DNA of 64,000 bases from Piscinibacter defluvii (GCF_004011805.1 NZ_RCHJ01000004.1:124001-188000); one strand, 5' to 3'. Shown: positions 26,199 through 35,524, numbered from the stretch's first letter. Numbers and translations are program-made. The notes: a model not told the origin generated them from the letters alone.

Positions 26199-27727
26199 GC
26201 CGTGCCCCTCGCCGCCGCGAGCGGCAGCACGAGGCGGAACTCGGCGCCGCCGCCGTCGCGGTTGCCGCCGGCGAGGCTGCCGCCCATGCCCGCGGCCAGC
26301 GTCTCGCTCAGGCTCAAGCCCAGCCCGAGCCCGCCCTGGCGCGCCGTCGCGAAGGGCTGGAACAGCCGCGGCAGCAGCTCGGGCGGGATGCCAGGGCCGC
26401 GGTCGGCCACGGTCAGCGCGCCGCCGGCGCCCGCCATCGCGGTGCGCACCTCGAGCCGGCGCCGCGCCGCGGGTGTGTCCTCGAGCGCCTGCAGCGCGTT
26501 GAGCAGCAGGTTGTGCACGATCTGCTCGAGCGCCACCGGGTCGGCCGTCACCGTCACGGCGTCCAGGGCCCGGGTGAGCTCGATGCGGTCGCGGCGCAGC
26601 CGCGGGTCGAGCAGGTGCAGCGCGTCGCGCACGGTGGCGTCGAGCGCCACCGGCTGCAGCGCCGCCGGCGCGCCGCGCGCTTCGACGCTGCGGCGCAGGC
26701 GCTGCACGACGTCGCTGGCACGCCGGGCCTGCGCAACGACCTGCTCGATCGCCTCGCGCGCCTGCGCGAGGTCGTCGTCGTCGTCGCCGGGGTCTGCGGT
26801 GTCGCGCGGCGACGCCAGCGACGCGCCGGCGAGCCGCCGCCGCGCCGCCTGCGCGTTGGCCAGCACGGCGGCCAGCGGCTGGTTGAGCTCGTGCGCCAGG
26901 CCGGCGGCCATCTCGCCGAGCGTGTTCAGCCGCGCCACCTGGCCCAGCCGCAGCAGGTCTTCCGCGCGCCGGCGGGCCGTGCGCTGGCGCTGCACTGCCG
27001 CGGCCGCGCCGACCAGCGTGGCGCTGATCAGCACCCAGGCGACCAGCGCGGCCCACGGCCACTGCGCCGGGCCGGTCGCGCGCTGCAGGTGCAGCTCGAA
27101 CGGCTGGCCCGGCGCGTCGAGCGTCTTGGCCGCGACGAAGCCGGGCGTCAGCCCGAGCGGCCGCTCGGTGCGGTCGGCGCCGGGTTGCAGCACGAGCACC
27201 GCCGCGCCATGGCGCAGCTCGACCCGCACCGGGCCGTCGCGCGCCAGCGGCCAGGTATCGGCGTCGACCAGCCGCGCGGCGTCGACGACCAGCGCGTGCG
27301 ACAGGCCGGCCGCACCGGCGAGCACCAGCACGTAGTGGCCGCGGGCCGCGTCGATGGCGGCGAGCATGGCGCGGCGCTCCCGGCGCGACATCGGCTCGGC
27401 GCCGCGAAGCGCAGCCTCGAGGCCGGCCTCGGGCCAGGCGGCGTCGCCGGCGCGCCGCAGCACCCGCAGCACCGTCGGGTGCAGCGCGGGCAGGCGCTGG
27501 GCCGCGTCGGCGGCGCCGGCCGTCGTGTCGAGCAGCGACAGCGTTGCCAGCGTCGCGTCGATCTCGACGGCGCGCTGGCTCAGCAGGCGGTGCACGATGC
27601 GTGCGTCGGTGGCGAAGGCGTCGCGCCGCTGCGCGATGTCCCAGCGCACGAGCGCGGCGCCGCCGGCCAGCGCCAGCACGGCCCAGCCCAGGATCCACGG
27701 GGCGGTGTGTCGCCAGCGGAGCTGCAT
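26195..27727 (-). CDS. Membrane sensor histidine kinase, FixL/DctB-like
   Basis: 510 residues. Two transmembrane helices (about 11-28 and 225-245) enclose a periplasmic sensor of nearly 200 residues without a recognised fold. The kinase core follows: H-box GLAHELNQPLAAVLANAQAA (H279), N-box HNLLLNALQAL, DRGPGIP and GLGLGLSLS. The H-box form with NQPL is typical of FixL/DctB-class kinases. It is co-transcribed with the response regulator, overlapping by 4 bases. The signal is unknown; the linked HbpS-like protein suggests haem, redox or a small ligand, as inference. Confidence 0.9.
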   Translation of the reverse strand: MQLRWRHTAPWILGWAVLALAGGAALVRWDIAQRRDAFATDARIVHRLLSQRAVEIDATLATLSLLDTTAGAADAAQRLPALHPTVLRVLRRAGDAAWPEAGLEAALRGAEPMSRRERRAMLAAIDAARGHYVLVLAGAAGLSHALVVDAARLVDADTWPLARDGPVRVELRHGAAVLVLQPGADRTERPLGLTPGFVAAKTLDAPGQPFELHLQRATGPAQWPWAALVAWVLISATLVGAAAAVQRQRTARRRAEDLLRLGQVARLNTLGEMAAGLAHELNQPLAAVLANAQAARRRLAGASLASPRDTADPGDDDDDLAQAREAIEQVVAQARRASDVVQRLRRSVEARGAPAALQPVALDATVRDALHLLDPRLRRDRIELTRALDAVTVTADPVALEQIVHNLLLNALQALEDTPAARRRLEVRTAMAGAGGALTVADRGPGIPPELLPRLFQPFATARQGGLGLGLSLSETLAAGMGGSLAGGNRDGGGAEFRLVLPLAAARGTA

Positions 27728-27819
27728 GTGCCGATTCTGTCAGTCGCCGCTTGCACATCGGCAAAGGGGCATCGCACGAGTCCGGACGCCCTCCATCGGA
27801 TCCACGCGTGTCGCTTCAG

Positions 27820-27886
27820 GGTCGATGCACGGAGCCTTCGCCCTCACCGCGCCGCGCCCCGCCTCACCCGTGCCGGAACGCCACCG
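27820..27886. repeat. Direct repeat copy A (duplicated 3' end of the aldehyde dehydrogenase gene)
   Basis: 67 bases closely matching 28704-28768. On the minus strand it still encodes the terminal VAFRHG and stop of the aldehyde dehydrogenase, but here it stands alone in the gap upstream of the nitroreductase gene. Confidence 0.75.
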
Positions 27887-27971
27887 GACTGATGAGGATG
27901 GGATTGAGGCCCCTCAAGCCGCTGCGGCGCATTGCGCCTAGGCTGCACCCGATCGACCGGAGGTCACGACG

Positions 27972-28619
27972 ATGAACACGCTGACCAAGCTGGCCCTGGG
28001 CCTGATGGGCCACAACCCGCCGCGGCCGCCGGTGGGCGACGCGAAGAAGACGCTCGCCTTGCCGCCGCCGCACCGCGAAGGCGGGCTGCCGCTGATGGAG
28101 GCGCTGGCGCGCCGCCAGTCCTTGCGCGAGTTCGCGCCCACGGCGCTGGACGAGCAGACCTTGTCCGACCTGCTGTGGGCCGCTGCGGGCATCAACCGCC
28201 CGGCGCTGGGTGGGCGCACCGCGCCGAGCGCGATGAACGCGCAGGAAGTGCTGCTCTACGCCGCGATGCCGCAAGGCCTGTACCGCTACGAGCCGGAGGC
28301 GCACGAGCTGCAACTCGCCGAGACCAGCGACGTGCGGCGTGTCACCGGCTACCAGGACTTCGTCGACGACGCGGCGCTGGACCTCGTCTACGTCGGCGAT
28401 CATGGACGCATGGGCAGGGTGCCGGCGGCGCAGCGCACCGCGTACGCCTGCGCGGCGGCGGGCGCCATGGCGCAGAACGTCTACCTGTTCTGCGCCTCGG
28501 CCGGGTTGGCGACGGTGGTGCGCGCCTGGTTCGACCGTGATGCGCTGGCCAGGGCCATGGGACTGGGCAACGACCAACAACTCCTGCTGGCGCAGACCGT
28601 GGGCCGCACGAAGGTCTGA
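27972..28619 (+). CDS. SagB/ThcOx-type nitroreductase-family oxidoreductase
   Basis: 215 residues of the FMN-dependent nitroreductase superfamily. LMEALARRQSLREFAPTALD gives the phosphate-binding arginines, followed by LSDLLWAAAGINRP, APSAMNAQEVLLY and a C-terminal helix pattern GAMAQNVYLFCASAGLATV. This subgroup lacks the insert of classical NfsB enzymes; the substrate is unknown. The gene stands alone, bracketed by two copies of the aldehyde dehydrogenase 3' end. Confidence 0.85.
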   Translation: MNTLTKLALGLMGHNPPRPPVGDAKKTLALPPPHREGGLPLMEALARRQSLREFAPTALDEQTLSDLLWAAAGINRPALGGRTAPSAMNAQEVLLYAAMPQGLYRYEPEAHELQLAETSDVRRVTGYQDFVDDAALDLVYVGDHGRMGRVPAAQRTAYACAAAGAMAQNVYLFCASAGLATVVRAWFDRDALARAMGLGNDQQLLLAQTVGRTKV

Positions 28620-28703
28620 GCGTCACGCCCTGGAGCGCGGCGTAGCGAAGTCCGAAGGCGGCGGCCGGGCGTCGCTGGCGATGAACGCTCAGTTTCTGCA
28701 GTG

Positions 28704-28768
28704 GGTCGATGCACGACCTCCGCCCCCACCGCGCCGCGCGCCGGCTCACCCGTGCCGGAACGCCACCG
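28704..28768. repeat. Direct repeat copy B, spanning the true 3' end of the aldehyde dehydrogenase gene
   Basis: 65 bases matching 27820-27886 with a small length difference. The stop codon of the aldehyde dehydrogenase is at 28746-28748 inside the block. The two copies enclose the nitroreductase gene. Confidence 0.75.
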
Positions 28769-30203
28769 TCTTGAGCGTCGAGAAGCCGTACAGCGCCTCG
28801 AAGCCCTTCTCGCGCCCGTGGCCGGACTGGCCCACGCCGCCGAAGGGCAGCTCGATGCCGCCGCCGGCGCCGTAGTTGTTGACGAACACCTGGCCGCAGC
28901 GCAGGCCGCGCGCCATGCGCCACTGGCGGTCGCCGTCGCGCGTCCACACGCCGGCCACCAGGCCGAAGGGCGTGCCGTTGGCGATGCGCAGGGCCTCGGC
29001 CTCGCCGTCGAACGGGATCAGCACCTGCAGCGGCCCGAACACCTCCTCCTGCGACAGCGCATGCGCGGGCCCAGCGCCTTCCACCAGCGTCGGCGGCACG
29101 TACCAGCCGCCGGCCGGCGCCTCCTCGACGACGCGGCCCTGCGCCACGATGCGCAGCCCCGCACCTCGCGCCATCTCGAGGTAGCGCGACACGATGGCGT
29201 GCTGGCGCGCCGAGATCAGCGGGCCGAGGTCGAGGTCGGCCAGCGCCGGGCCGACACGCAGCGCGCGGTAGCGCTCGGCCAGGCGCTCGCGCAGCGCGTC
29301 GTAGACCGGCTGCTCGACCAGCAGGCGCGAGGCCGCCGAACAGGTCTGCCCGGCGTTCTGGATGCCGCCGTTGATCAGATGCGGCAACGCCGCGTCCAGG
29401 TCGGCATCGGCGAACACGATCTGCGGGCTCTTGCCGCCCAGCTCGAGCGTGACGGGAATCGTGTTGCGCGCTGCCGCGGCCTGCACCAGCCGCCCGGTGG
29501 CCACCGAGCCGGTGAACGAGAGGTGCTGCACGCCCGGGTGCGCGGCGAGCGCGGCGCCGGCCTCCTCGCCCAGGCCGGTGACGAGGTTCAGCGCGCCGTC
29601 GGGCAGGCCGGCCTGCTGCGCGAGGCGGGCAAAGGCCAGTGCGCTCAGGCAGGCCTCCTCGGCCGGCTTGAGCACGCAGGCGTTGCCCATCGCCAGCGCC
29701 GCGCCCACGCTGCGGCCGATGATCTGCATCGGGTAGTTCCAGGGCACGATGTGCCCGGTCACGCCGTGCGGCTCGCGCAGCGTCAGTGCGCTGTAGCCGG
29801 CGAGATAGGGGATGGTCTGGCCGTGCAGCTTGTCGGCCGCGCCGCCGTAGAACTCGAGGTAGCGCGCCAGCGCCAGCGCGTCGGCACGGCCCTGGCGCAG
29901 CGGCTTGCCGACGTCCAGCGCCTCGAGCCGGGCCAGCAGGTCGGCGTGTTCGATCACCAGGCGGCCGAGCGCGCCGAGCAGCCGGCCGCGTTCGGCGGCC
30001 GTGAGGCGGCCCCAGTCGCCCGCGCGCGCGGCCTGCGCGGCGGCCACCGCGGCGTCGACGTCGGCCGCGCGGCCGCGCGCGATGCGGGCCAGCTCGCTGC
30101 CGTCCGAGGGGTTGGCCAGCGGCAGCGTGGCACCGCCCTCGGCCGCGCGCCAGCGGCCGGCGACGAACAGCTCGGTGGTGTCGAAGGGCAGGGTCTCGGC
30201 CAT
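28746..30203 (-). CDS. NAD-dependent aldehyde dehydrogenase (betaine-aldehyde type)
   Basis: 485 residues with all ALDH catalytic parts: PWNYP (N156), the glutamate in LELGGKS (E254) and the cysteine in GQTCSAASR (C288). Its sequence style (FVAGRW, YPMQIIGRS, LPFGGVGQSGHGREKG) is that of betaine-aldehyde and related dehydrogenases. The nearest genes do not indicate a substrate. Its start is 17 bases from the start of the divergent permease gene. Confidence 0.88.
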   Translation of the reverse strand: MAETLPFDTTELFVAGRWRAAEGGATLPLANPSDGSELARIARGRAADVDAAVAAAQAARAGDWGRLTAAERGRLLGALGRLVIEHADLLARLEALDVGKPLRQGRADALALARYLEFYGGAADKLHGQTIPYLAGYSALTLREPHGVTGHIVPWNYPMQIIGRSVGAALAMGNACVLKPAEEACLSALAFARLAQQAGLPDGALNLVTGLGEEAGAALAAHPGVQHLSFTGSVATGRLVQAAAARNTIPVTLELGGKSPQIVFADADLDAALPHLINGGIQNAGQTCSAASRLLVEQPVYDALRERLAERYRALRVGPALADLDLGPLISARQHAIVSRYLEMARGAGLRIVAQGRVVEEAPAGGWYVPPTLVEGAGPAHALSQEEVFGPLQVLIPFDGEAEALRIANGTPFGLVAGVWTRDGDRQWRMARGLRCGQVFVNNYGAGGGIELPFGGVGQSGHGREKGFEALYGFSTLKTVAFRHG

Positions 30204-30220
30204 GGTGGTTCTCCGCGACG

Positions 30221-31225
30221 TTGGGCCATCATAGAAGTGCTGATCAACGGCCGGACACCACCATCGCGCGCTTCCTGCTCCATCGCCTGGGCCTCTTCGC
30301 CGCCACGCTGCTGCTGGCCTCGGCGGTGGTGTTCGCGCTGCTCGACCTGCTGCCCGGCAACGCCGCGCAGGTGATGCTGGGCGAAAGCGCCACGCCCGAG
30401 GCGGTGCGTGCGCTCGAGCAGAAGATGGGGCTGGACCGGCCTGCCCCCGAACGCTATGCGCGCTGGGCGCTCGGCTTCGTGACCGGCGAGCTCGGCACCA
30501 GCGCCTCGTACGACGCACCGATCGGCGAGCTGATCGCCGAGCGCCTGGCCGTCACGCTGCCGCTGGCGCTGCTGGCCATGGTGCTGACCACGCTGGTCGC
30601 GCTGGCGGCCGGCGTCTACGCCGCGGCGCACCACGGCCGCCCGGGCGACCTCGTCGTGATGGCGGCCAGCCAGCTCGGCCTGGCGGTGCCGGGCTTCTGG
30701 TTCGGCATCCTGCTGGTGCTGCTGTTCTCGGTCACGCTCGGCTGGTTCCCGGCCGGCGGCTTTCCCGGCTGGACCGAGGACGAGGGTGGCGGCCTGTGGG
30801 ACGGTCTGCAGGCGCTGCTGCTGCCGGCGCTCGCGCTGGCCGCGGTGCAGGCGGCGATCCTGGCGCGCTTCACGCGCTCGGCGGTGCTGGAGGTGCTGCG
30901 CGAGGACTTCGTGCGCACCGCGCGCGCCAAGGGCCTCGCGCCGCGCGCCGTGCTGTGGCGCCACGTGCTGCGCAACGCGCTGGTGCCGATCGTCACGGTG
31001 ATGGGGCTGCAGTTCGCCAACCTCGTGACCGGCACCGTCGTGATCGAGAACGTGTTCGCGCTGCCCGGCCTGGGCCGGCTGGTGTTCCAGGCGATCGGCA
31101 ACCGCGACCTGCCGCTGGTGCAGGCGCTGGTGATGCTGCTGGTGGCCGCGGTGATCGGCATCAACCTGGTGGTGGACCTGCTGTACGGCGCGATCGATCC
31201 GCGCCTGCGGAGGGCCGCGACATGA
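30221..31225 (+). CDS. DppB-type ABC transporter permease
   Basis: About 334 residues, an inner-membrane subunit of a peptide/nickel/opine-type importer. The N-terminal helix (GLFAATLLLASAVVFALLDL) with LPGNAAQVMLG and the downstream EAA loop (RTARAKGLAPRAVLWRHVLR) define the family. The start is unsettled: TTG at 30221 is the only usual start codon in frame before the first helix and has no Shine-Dalgarno sequence; a true start nearer 30255 is possible. No binding protein or ATPase gene accompanies it, which is unusual. Confidence 0.87.
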   Translation: MGHHRSADQRPDTTIARFLLHRLGLFAATLLLASAVVFALLDLLPGNAAQVMLGESATPEAVRALEQKMGLDRPAPERYARWALGFVTGELGTSASYDAPIGELIAERLAVTLPLALLAMVLTTLVALAAGVYAAAHHGRPGDLVVMAASQLGLAVPGFWFGILLVLLFSVTLGWFPAGGFPGWTEDEGGGLWDGLQALLLPALALAAVQAAILARFTRSAVLEVLREDFVRTARAKGLAPRAVLWRHVLRNALVPIVTVMGLQFANLVTGTVVIENVFALPGLGRLVFQAIGNRDLPLVQALVMLLVAAVIGINLVVDLLYGAIDPRLRRAAT

Positions 31226-32052
31226 GGTTCGCGCAGCGCGCGCTGCGGCACGGCAGCTTCGTCGCCGGGGCGCTGCTGGTGGCGCTGCTGGTCGGCCTGG
31301 CGCTGCTGTCCTTCGTCTGGACGCCGCACCCGGCCGCCGAGATCGACGTGGCCGCCAAGCTGCGCCCGCCCTCGGCCACGCACTGGCTCGGCACCGACAG
31401 CCTGGGGCGCGACATCGCCTCGCTGCTGATCGTGGGCGCGCGCGCCTCGATCGCCGCCGGGCTGATCGCGGTGGGCCTGGGCATGGCCGTGGGCGTGGCG
31501 CTCGGCCTGCTGGCGGCGGCGCGGCGCGGCTGGGTCGAGGAGCTGGTGATGCGGCTGGCCGACTTCGGCCTCGCCTTCCCGGCGCTGCTGACGGCCATCA
31601 TGCTCAGCGCGATCCACGGCCCCGGTCTCGCGACCGCGGTGATCGCGATCGGCCTGTACAACATCCCCGAGTTCGCGCGGCTCACGCGCGCTGCCGCCAA
31701 CACCGTGTGGGCGCGCGAGTACGTGCTGGCCGCGCAGGCGCTGGGCAAGGGCGCCTGGCGCATCAGCGCGCAGCACGTGCTGCCCAACATCGCCGCGCTG
31801 CTGATCGTGCAGGCCACGCTGCGCTTCGCGATCGCCATCCTGGCCGAGGCGGCGCTGTCCTACCTCGGCCTGGGCACCCAGCCGCCCATGCCGAGCTGGG
31901 GCCGCATGCTCAACGAGGGCCAGAGCATGATGTTCCAGGCGCCGCTGCTGGCCGTCTGGCCCGGCCTGGCGATCGTGCTCAGCGTGCTCGGGCTGAACCT
32001 GCTGGGCGACGGCCTGCGCGACCTGCTCGACCCCAGGCTCGCACGGCGCTGA
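31222..32052 (+). CDS. DppC-type ABC transporter permease
   Basis: 276 residues, the partner of the preceding permease (ATGA overlap). Features are the first helix (FVAGALLVALLVGLALLSF), HWLGTDSLGRDIAS, a characteristic DppC segment, the EAA loop (YVLAAQALGKGAWRISAQHV) and the closing SYLGLGTQPPMPSWGRML. With no linked ATPase or binding protein, it must share components encoded elsewhere or be a leftover of a larger operon. Confidence 0.9.
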   Translation: MRFAQRALRHGSFVAGALLVALLVGLALLSFVWTPHPAAEIDVAAKLRPPSATHWLGTDSLGRDIASLLIVGARASIAAGLIAVGLGMAVGVALGLLAAARRGWVEELVMRLADFGLAFPALLTAIMLSAIHGPGLATAVIAIGLYNIPEFARLTRAAANTVWAREYVLAAQALGKGAWRISAQHVLPNIAALLIVQATLRFAIAILAEAALSYLGLGTQPPMPSWGRMLNEGQSMMFQAPLLAVWPGLAIVLSVLGLNLLGDGLRDLLDPRLARR

Positions 32053-32208
32053 TGCGGGCGCCATGCCGGCGGACTTCAACTTTGGGTCTCGCGCGGCGGG
32101 CGATGGATATGGATGATTCACCGGCAGGGCAGGGCCGTGGACGAAGGCCTGACCGCTTCGGCGTCCACTTGTTCGAATCCATCAAACATGTACCGAGGGA
32201 AGGTCCTC

Positions 32209-34884
32209 ATGACTGCCACCGCATCGAAAGGGGTTCTCCACTGCATTGCCCTCTCAATGGGTCTGGTGATCGCGGGATGCGGCGGCGCGGAATCCCCCCC
32301 GTCGGTCGGAACGACGGACGCCACGATTGCCCAATCGAGTCCTCCAGGCAATTCGGAGCCAGTCAGTCCGCCGGCGCTCGAAGCGCAAGCGGAAGCATCC
32401 CTGTCCACCGGCACATCGGCTGCGGGGACGATCTCCGCTTCCACGCCCAGTGTCTCCTTCGCCCTCACCGCAAAGACCGGCCAAACCATTCGCTTGGCGG
32501 CCGGTGGCGAAGGCACCGTTGCGTTGCCGTTTCCGCGCATTCAGTTGTTCGACCCCAACGGCAGCGTCGTCACTGCGGCGGGCAGCGCCGGCACGCCGGT
32601 GGCCTCATTGACGCACGTGACCACTTCTGAAGGCAGTTATCGCGCCGTGGTTTCGAGCGCCCAAGCCGGGGGGATGGGCGGGTTCCGGATTCATGCGGTG
32701 ATCGCTGGCGCGATAGGTAGCGAACTCGGGCCCATCAACAGCGGGTCGTCCCGTCAGCGGACCTTGGGACTAGGCGACCTGGACTCCTTCACAGTCGTGG
32801 CCAGTGGCGGCGACACGATCCGCCTTTCTGCCGCCGGCAGTGGCTCTGCGCCGCTGGCCTTTCCACGGATCCATGTTTACGGACCGTCGGGTGCGCTCGT
32901 CGCCACGGATGGTGCGGCGGGTCGTTCTGTCGCGTCGCTCGCCTACAACCCCGATTCCGCAGGAACGTTCACAGTCGTCGTGTCCTCGGCTCAGTTGGCG
33001 TCGCCCAACCGGGGTACCTATTCGATCCATCATGTCCGTGCGAACGGTGCGAGCGAGTGGGGCCGTCTGATTCCCGGCGGCTTTCGGACCGCCACCCTGA
33101 TTCGAGGAGACCTGGACTCGTACAAGGTATCGGCCTTGGCTGGGGAAGCCATCCGCCTGACCGTTACCGGCAGCGGGGCGCAAGCCCTCCCGTTTCCCCG
33201 AGTGGAGCTCTACAGCCCGGCAGGCTCCCTGATCGCGTCCGCAGGCGCACCGGGCGCCTCGATGGCGACCATGAATCGCTCGGCACCGATCGACGGAACC
33301 TACACCGTGGTGGTATCGAGCGCGCAGGCTGGGGAAGCGGGCACCTATGACGCCGCGCTCACCCTCAGCGGAACGCGCATCTCGTACGCAGCTCTCGGTG
33401 ACTCCTACTCGTCCGGAGAGGGGCTTCCTCCCTATCTCAACCCGAATGACTGGTGGTGGGAAGGATGCCATCGGTCGGAATCGGCGTACGCCAACTACGT
33501 GCGCCTGCCGGGCTCCAACGTGCCGTTGTCCAGGCGACCCGATGCGCAGTTCGACTTCCTGGCGTGCTCTGGCGCCACGACCGACAGCATTCGCGCCGAC
33601 GGCACAGGCCAGAACGGCGAGCCGCCCCAAATGGCAGCCGGGAATGTGATCGACGATCGCCGGGACCTGATCACTATCAGCATCGGCGGCAACGACGCCC
33701 ATTTCATCAAGGTGTTCATCTACTGCGTGCTGATCGCTGACTGCCGCAGCCACCAGCCCTTTCAACCACATTCCGAGCTGACCCTGCTCGACGTCGCACC
33801 GCTGCTGGTGGAATACGCGGGTCAGCAGGTGTCGACGGTCCATCAGCGGCTTCGCGCTGCCGCCCCGAACAGCACGATTGTCGTGCTCGGCTACCCGATA
33901 CTGCTCAGCGGAAACGAATGCCCTGCCGCGCGCCTACCTCATCCAGGCGAAACCGTGCTCCAGTTGTCGGCGGCCGAACAGGTGTTCTTGCGCGGCATCA
34001 ATGCCAGACTGAACTTCCTCATCGAACAGTCAGCGCGTGCCGCTGGGCTGCATTTCGTCTCGGTGTCCGATCGGTTCGCCGGGCATGAGATCTGCGGCCC
34101 ACTTGAACCGTGGGTCAACGGCATCGTACTGGCGAACCCGACGTGGAACCCGAAGGCGAGCGTGCATCCGACCACCCGCGGTCAGTTGGCGTATGCCTAC
34201 GCGGTCAACGAATACCTTGACGCCGTGGCGGCAGTGGCCTCTTCCGGCGCGCGTCAACTGCGCCTCGCGGGTCCGCTGGACTCCGACTCGATGACCGCGA
34301 GGTCGCCGGCAACGGCTGCCGCAGTTGTCGGGCCTCTGCCGACGCTCGGCGAACTTCGCGTTTCGCTCGCCAACGCACCCGCCGGCTGCGAAAGGATGGG
34401 CGGGGTGGTGCTTCCTGGGCAATCCGTGCGGTTGCAAGGCGCCGGATTCGCTGCAGACGAAGTCGTGCAGTTCACGCTCCTTTCCGGCGGCGAGCCCACT
34501 GCGTTCGGCACTGCCACAGCCGACGTCTACGGCCAGCTCGACGCCATCGCGATCCTGCCGACGGGGCTGACTGTGGGAACGTATGTTGGCGTCCAAGCGC
34601 TGGGGGCCGGGGTCACGGGTGTGGGGAATGCTCTCGTCGCAGTGGCGCGCGTTGACGACCCCGAAGTCGTTGACAGTGATCGCGACGGCTTCCCGGACAT
34701 ATGCGACAACTGCTCCGCCAAGGCCAACCCCGGCCAGGAGGATGCCGATCGGGATGGCTTCGGCGATGCCTGCGACGGGCGCTTCGATTCCGGCGACCTG
34801 GTGAGCCCTTTGACCCGACCCGCTTGGAAGGGCTGGCTGGACATGCAGGGGAAGCCGGATGGACCGTCGTATCGCAAGCCATGA
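32209..34884 (+). CDS. Large SGNH-hydrolase lipoprotein with PPC-like repeats and TSP3 motifs
   Basis: 891 residues. The signal sequence ends in lipobox LVIAGC (C25), predicting a lipoprotein. Three PPC-like beta domains of about 110 residues follow, each with a block like GDLDSYKVSALAGEAIRLTV. The SGNH domain starts near 392 with S399 in GDSYSSGEG, N495 in GGND and H653 in SVHPTT. A beta domain and two calcium-binding thrombospondin-type-3 motifs (DSDRDGFPDICDNC, DADRDGFGDACD) end the protein. The ATG at 32209 has GAGGGAAGG upstream. Base composition is visibly less GC-rich than the neighbours, consistent with transfer. Esterase or lipase activity is expected; the substrate is unknown. Confidence 0.85.
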   Translation: MTATASKGVLHCIALSMGLVIAGCGGAESPPSVGTTDATIAQSSPPGNSEPVSPPALEAQAEASLSTGTSAAGTISASTPSVSFALTAKTGQTIRLAAGGEGTVALPFPRIQLFDPNGSVVTAAGSAGTPVASLTHVTTSEGSYRAVVSSAQAGGMGGFRIHAVIAGAIGSELGPINSGSSRQRTLGLGDLDSFTVVASGGDTIRLSAAGSGSAPLAFPRIHVYGPSGALVATDGAAGRSVASLAYNPDSAGTFTVVVSSAQLASPNRGTYSIHHVRANGASEWGRLIPGGFRTATLIRGDLDSYKVSALAGEAIRLTVTGSGAQALPFPRVELYSPAGSLIASAGAPGASMATMNRSAPIDGTYTVVVSSAQAGEAGTYDAALTLSGTRISYAALGDSYSSGEGLPPYLNPNDWWWEGCHRSESAYANYVRLPGSNVPLSRRPDAQFDFLACSGATTDSIRADGTGQNGEPPQMAAGNVIDDRRDLITISIGGNDAHFIKVFIYCVLIADCRSHQPFQPHSELTLLDVAPLLVEYAGQQVSTVHQRLRAAAPNSTIVVLGYPILLSGNECPAARLPHPGETVLQLSAAEQVFLRGINARLNFLIEQSARAAGLHFVSVSDRFAGHEICGPLEPWVNGIVLANPTWNPKASVHPTTRGQLAYAYAVNEYLDAVAAVASSGARQLRLAGPLDSDSMTARSPATAAAVVGPLPTLGELRVSLANAPAGCERMGGVVLPGQSVRLQGAGFAADEVVQFTLLSGGEPTAFGTATADVYGQLDAIAILPTGLTVGTYVGVQALGAGVTGVGNALVAVARVDDPEVVDSDRDGFPDICDNCSAKANPGQEDADRDGFGDACDGRFDSGDLVSPLTRPAWKGWLDMQGKPDGPSYRKP

Positions 34885-35048
34885 CCGTGCCCATGGCCGC
34901 ACGACCTGTCGATCGCCGCGCGGCCCGTTCGTCGTACGGGTGGTGCCGCCACGAACGGCGCCAGGAGAGCCCCGACGTGCCCAGACTCAGCCCGTACCTG
35001 TTCCACGGCCGCGTGACACCGCGTCCCACCCCGAAGGAGAACCCCGCC

Positions 35049-35510
35049 ATGAGCACCCCAGCGATCCCCGCCGGCATGACCGGCATCCTGCCCCACCTCG
35101 TCTGTGCCGGCGCGGCCGACGCGATCGGCTTCTACCAGCGTGCCTTCGGTGCCGTGGAGATGATGCGCCTGCCCGCGCCGGACGGCCGCCTGATGCACGC
35201 CTCGGTGCGCATCGGCGAGGCGGTGGTGATGCTGGTCGACGAGATGCCCGAGTACGGCGCGCTCGGGCCCAAGCAGCTCAAGGGCAGCCCGGTCACGCTG
35301 CACCGCTTCGTGCCGGACGTGGACGCGGCCATGGCGAAGGCCGTGGCGGCCGGCGCGACCGTCGTGATGCCGGCGGCCGACCAGTTCTGGGGCGACCGCT
35401 ACGGCATCGTCGAGGATCCGTTCGGCCACCGCTGGTCGCTCGCGACGCACCTGCGCGACCTGACGCCCGAGCAGATCCTGCAGGCGGCGGCCAGCGCGGC
35501 GCCCTGCTGA
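35049..35510 (+). CDS. PhnB/glyoxalase-like VOC-superfamily protein
   Basis: 153 residues with the vicinal-oxygen-chelate half-folds: LPHLVCAGAADAIGFYQRAF, then VTLHRFVPDVDAAMAKAVAAG and DRYGIVEDPFGHRWSLATH. This is the small 'PhnB-like' group, whose members are mostly uncharacterised. GAAGGAGAA precedes the ATG. It is 14 bases from the next gene and probably co-transcribed with it. Confidence 0.85.
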   Translation: MSTPAIPAGMTGILPHLVCAGAADAIGFYQRAFGAVEMMRLPAPDGRLMHASVRIGEAVVMLVDEMPEYGALGPKQLKGSPVTLHRFVPDVDAAMAKAVAAGATVVMPAADQFWGDRYGIVEDPFGHRWSLATHLRDLTPEQILQAAASAAPC

Positions 35511-35524
35511 GTAGCATCGCGGCG

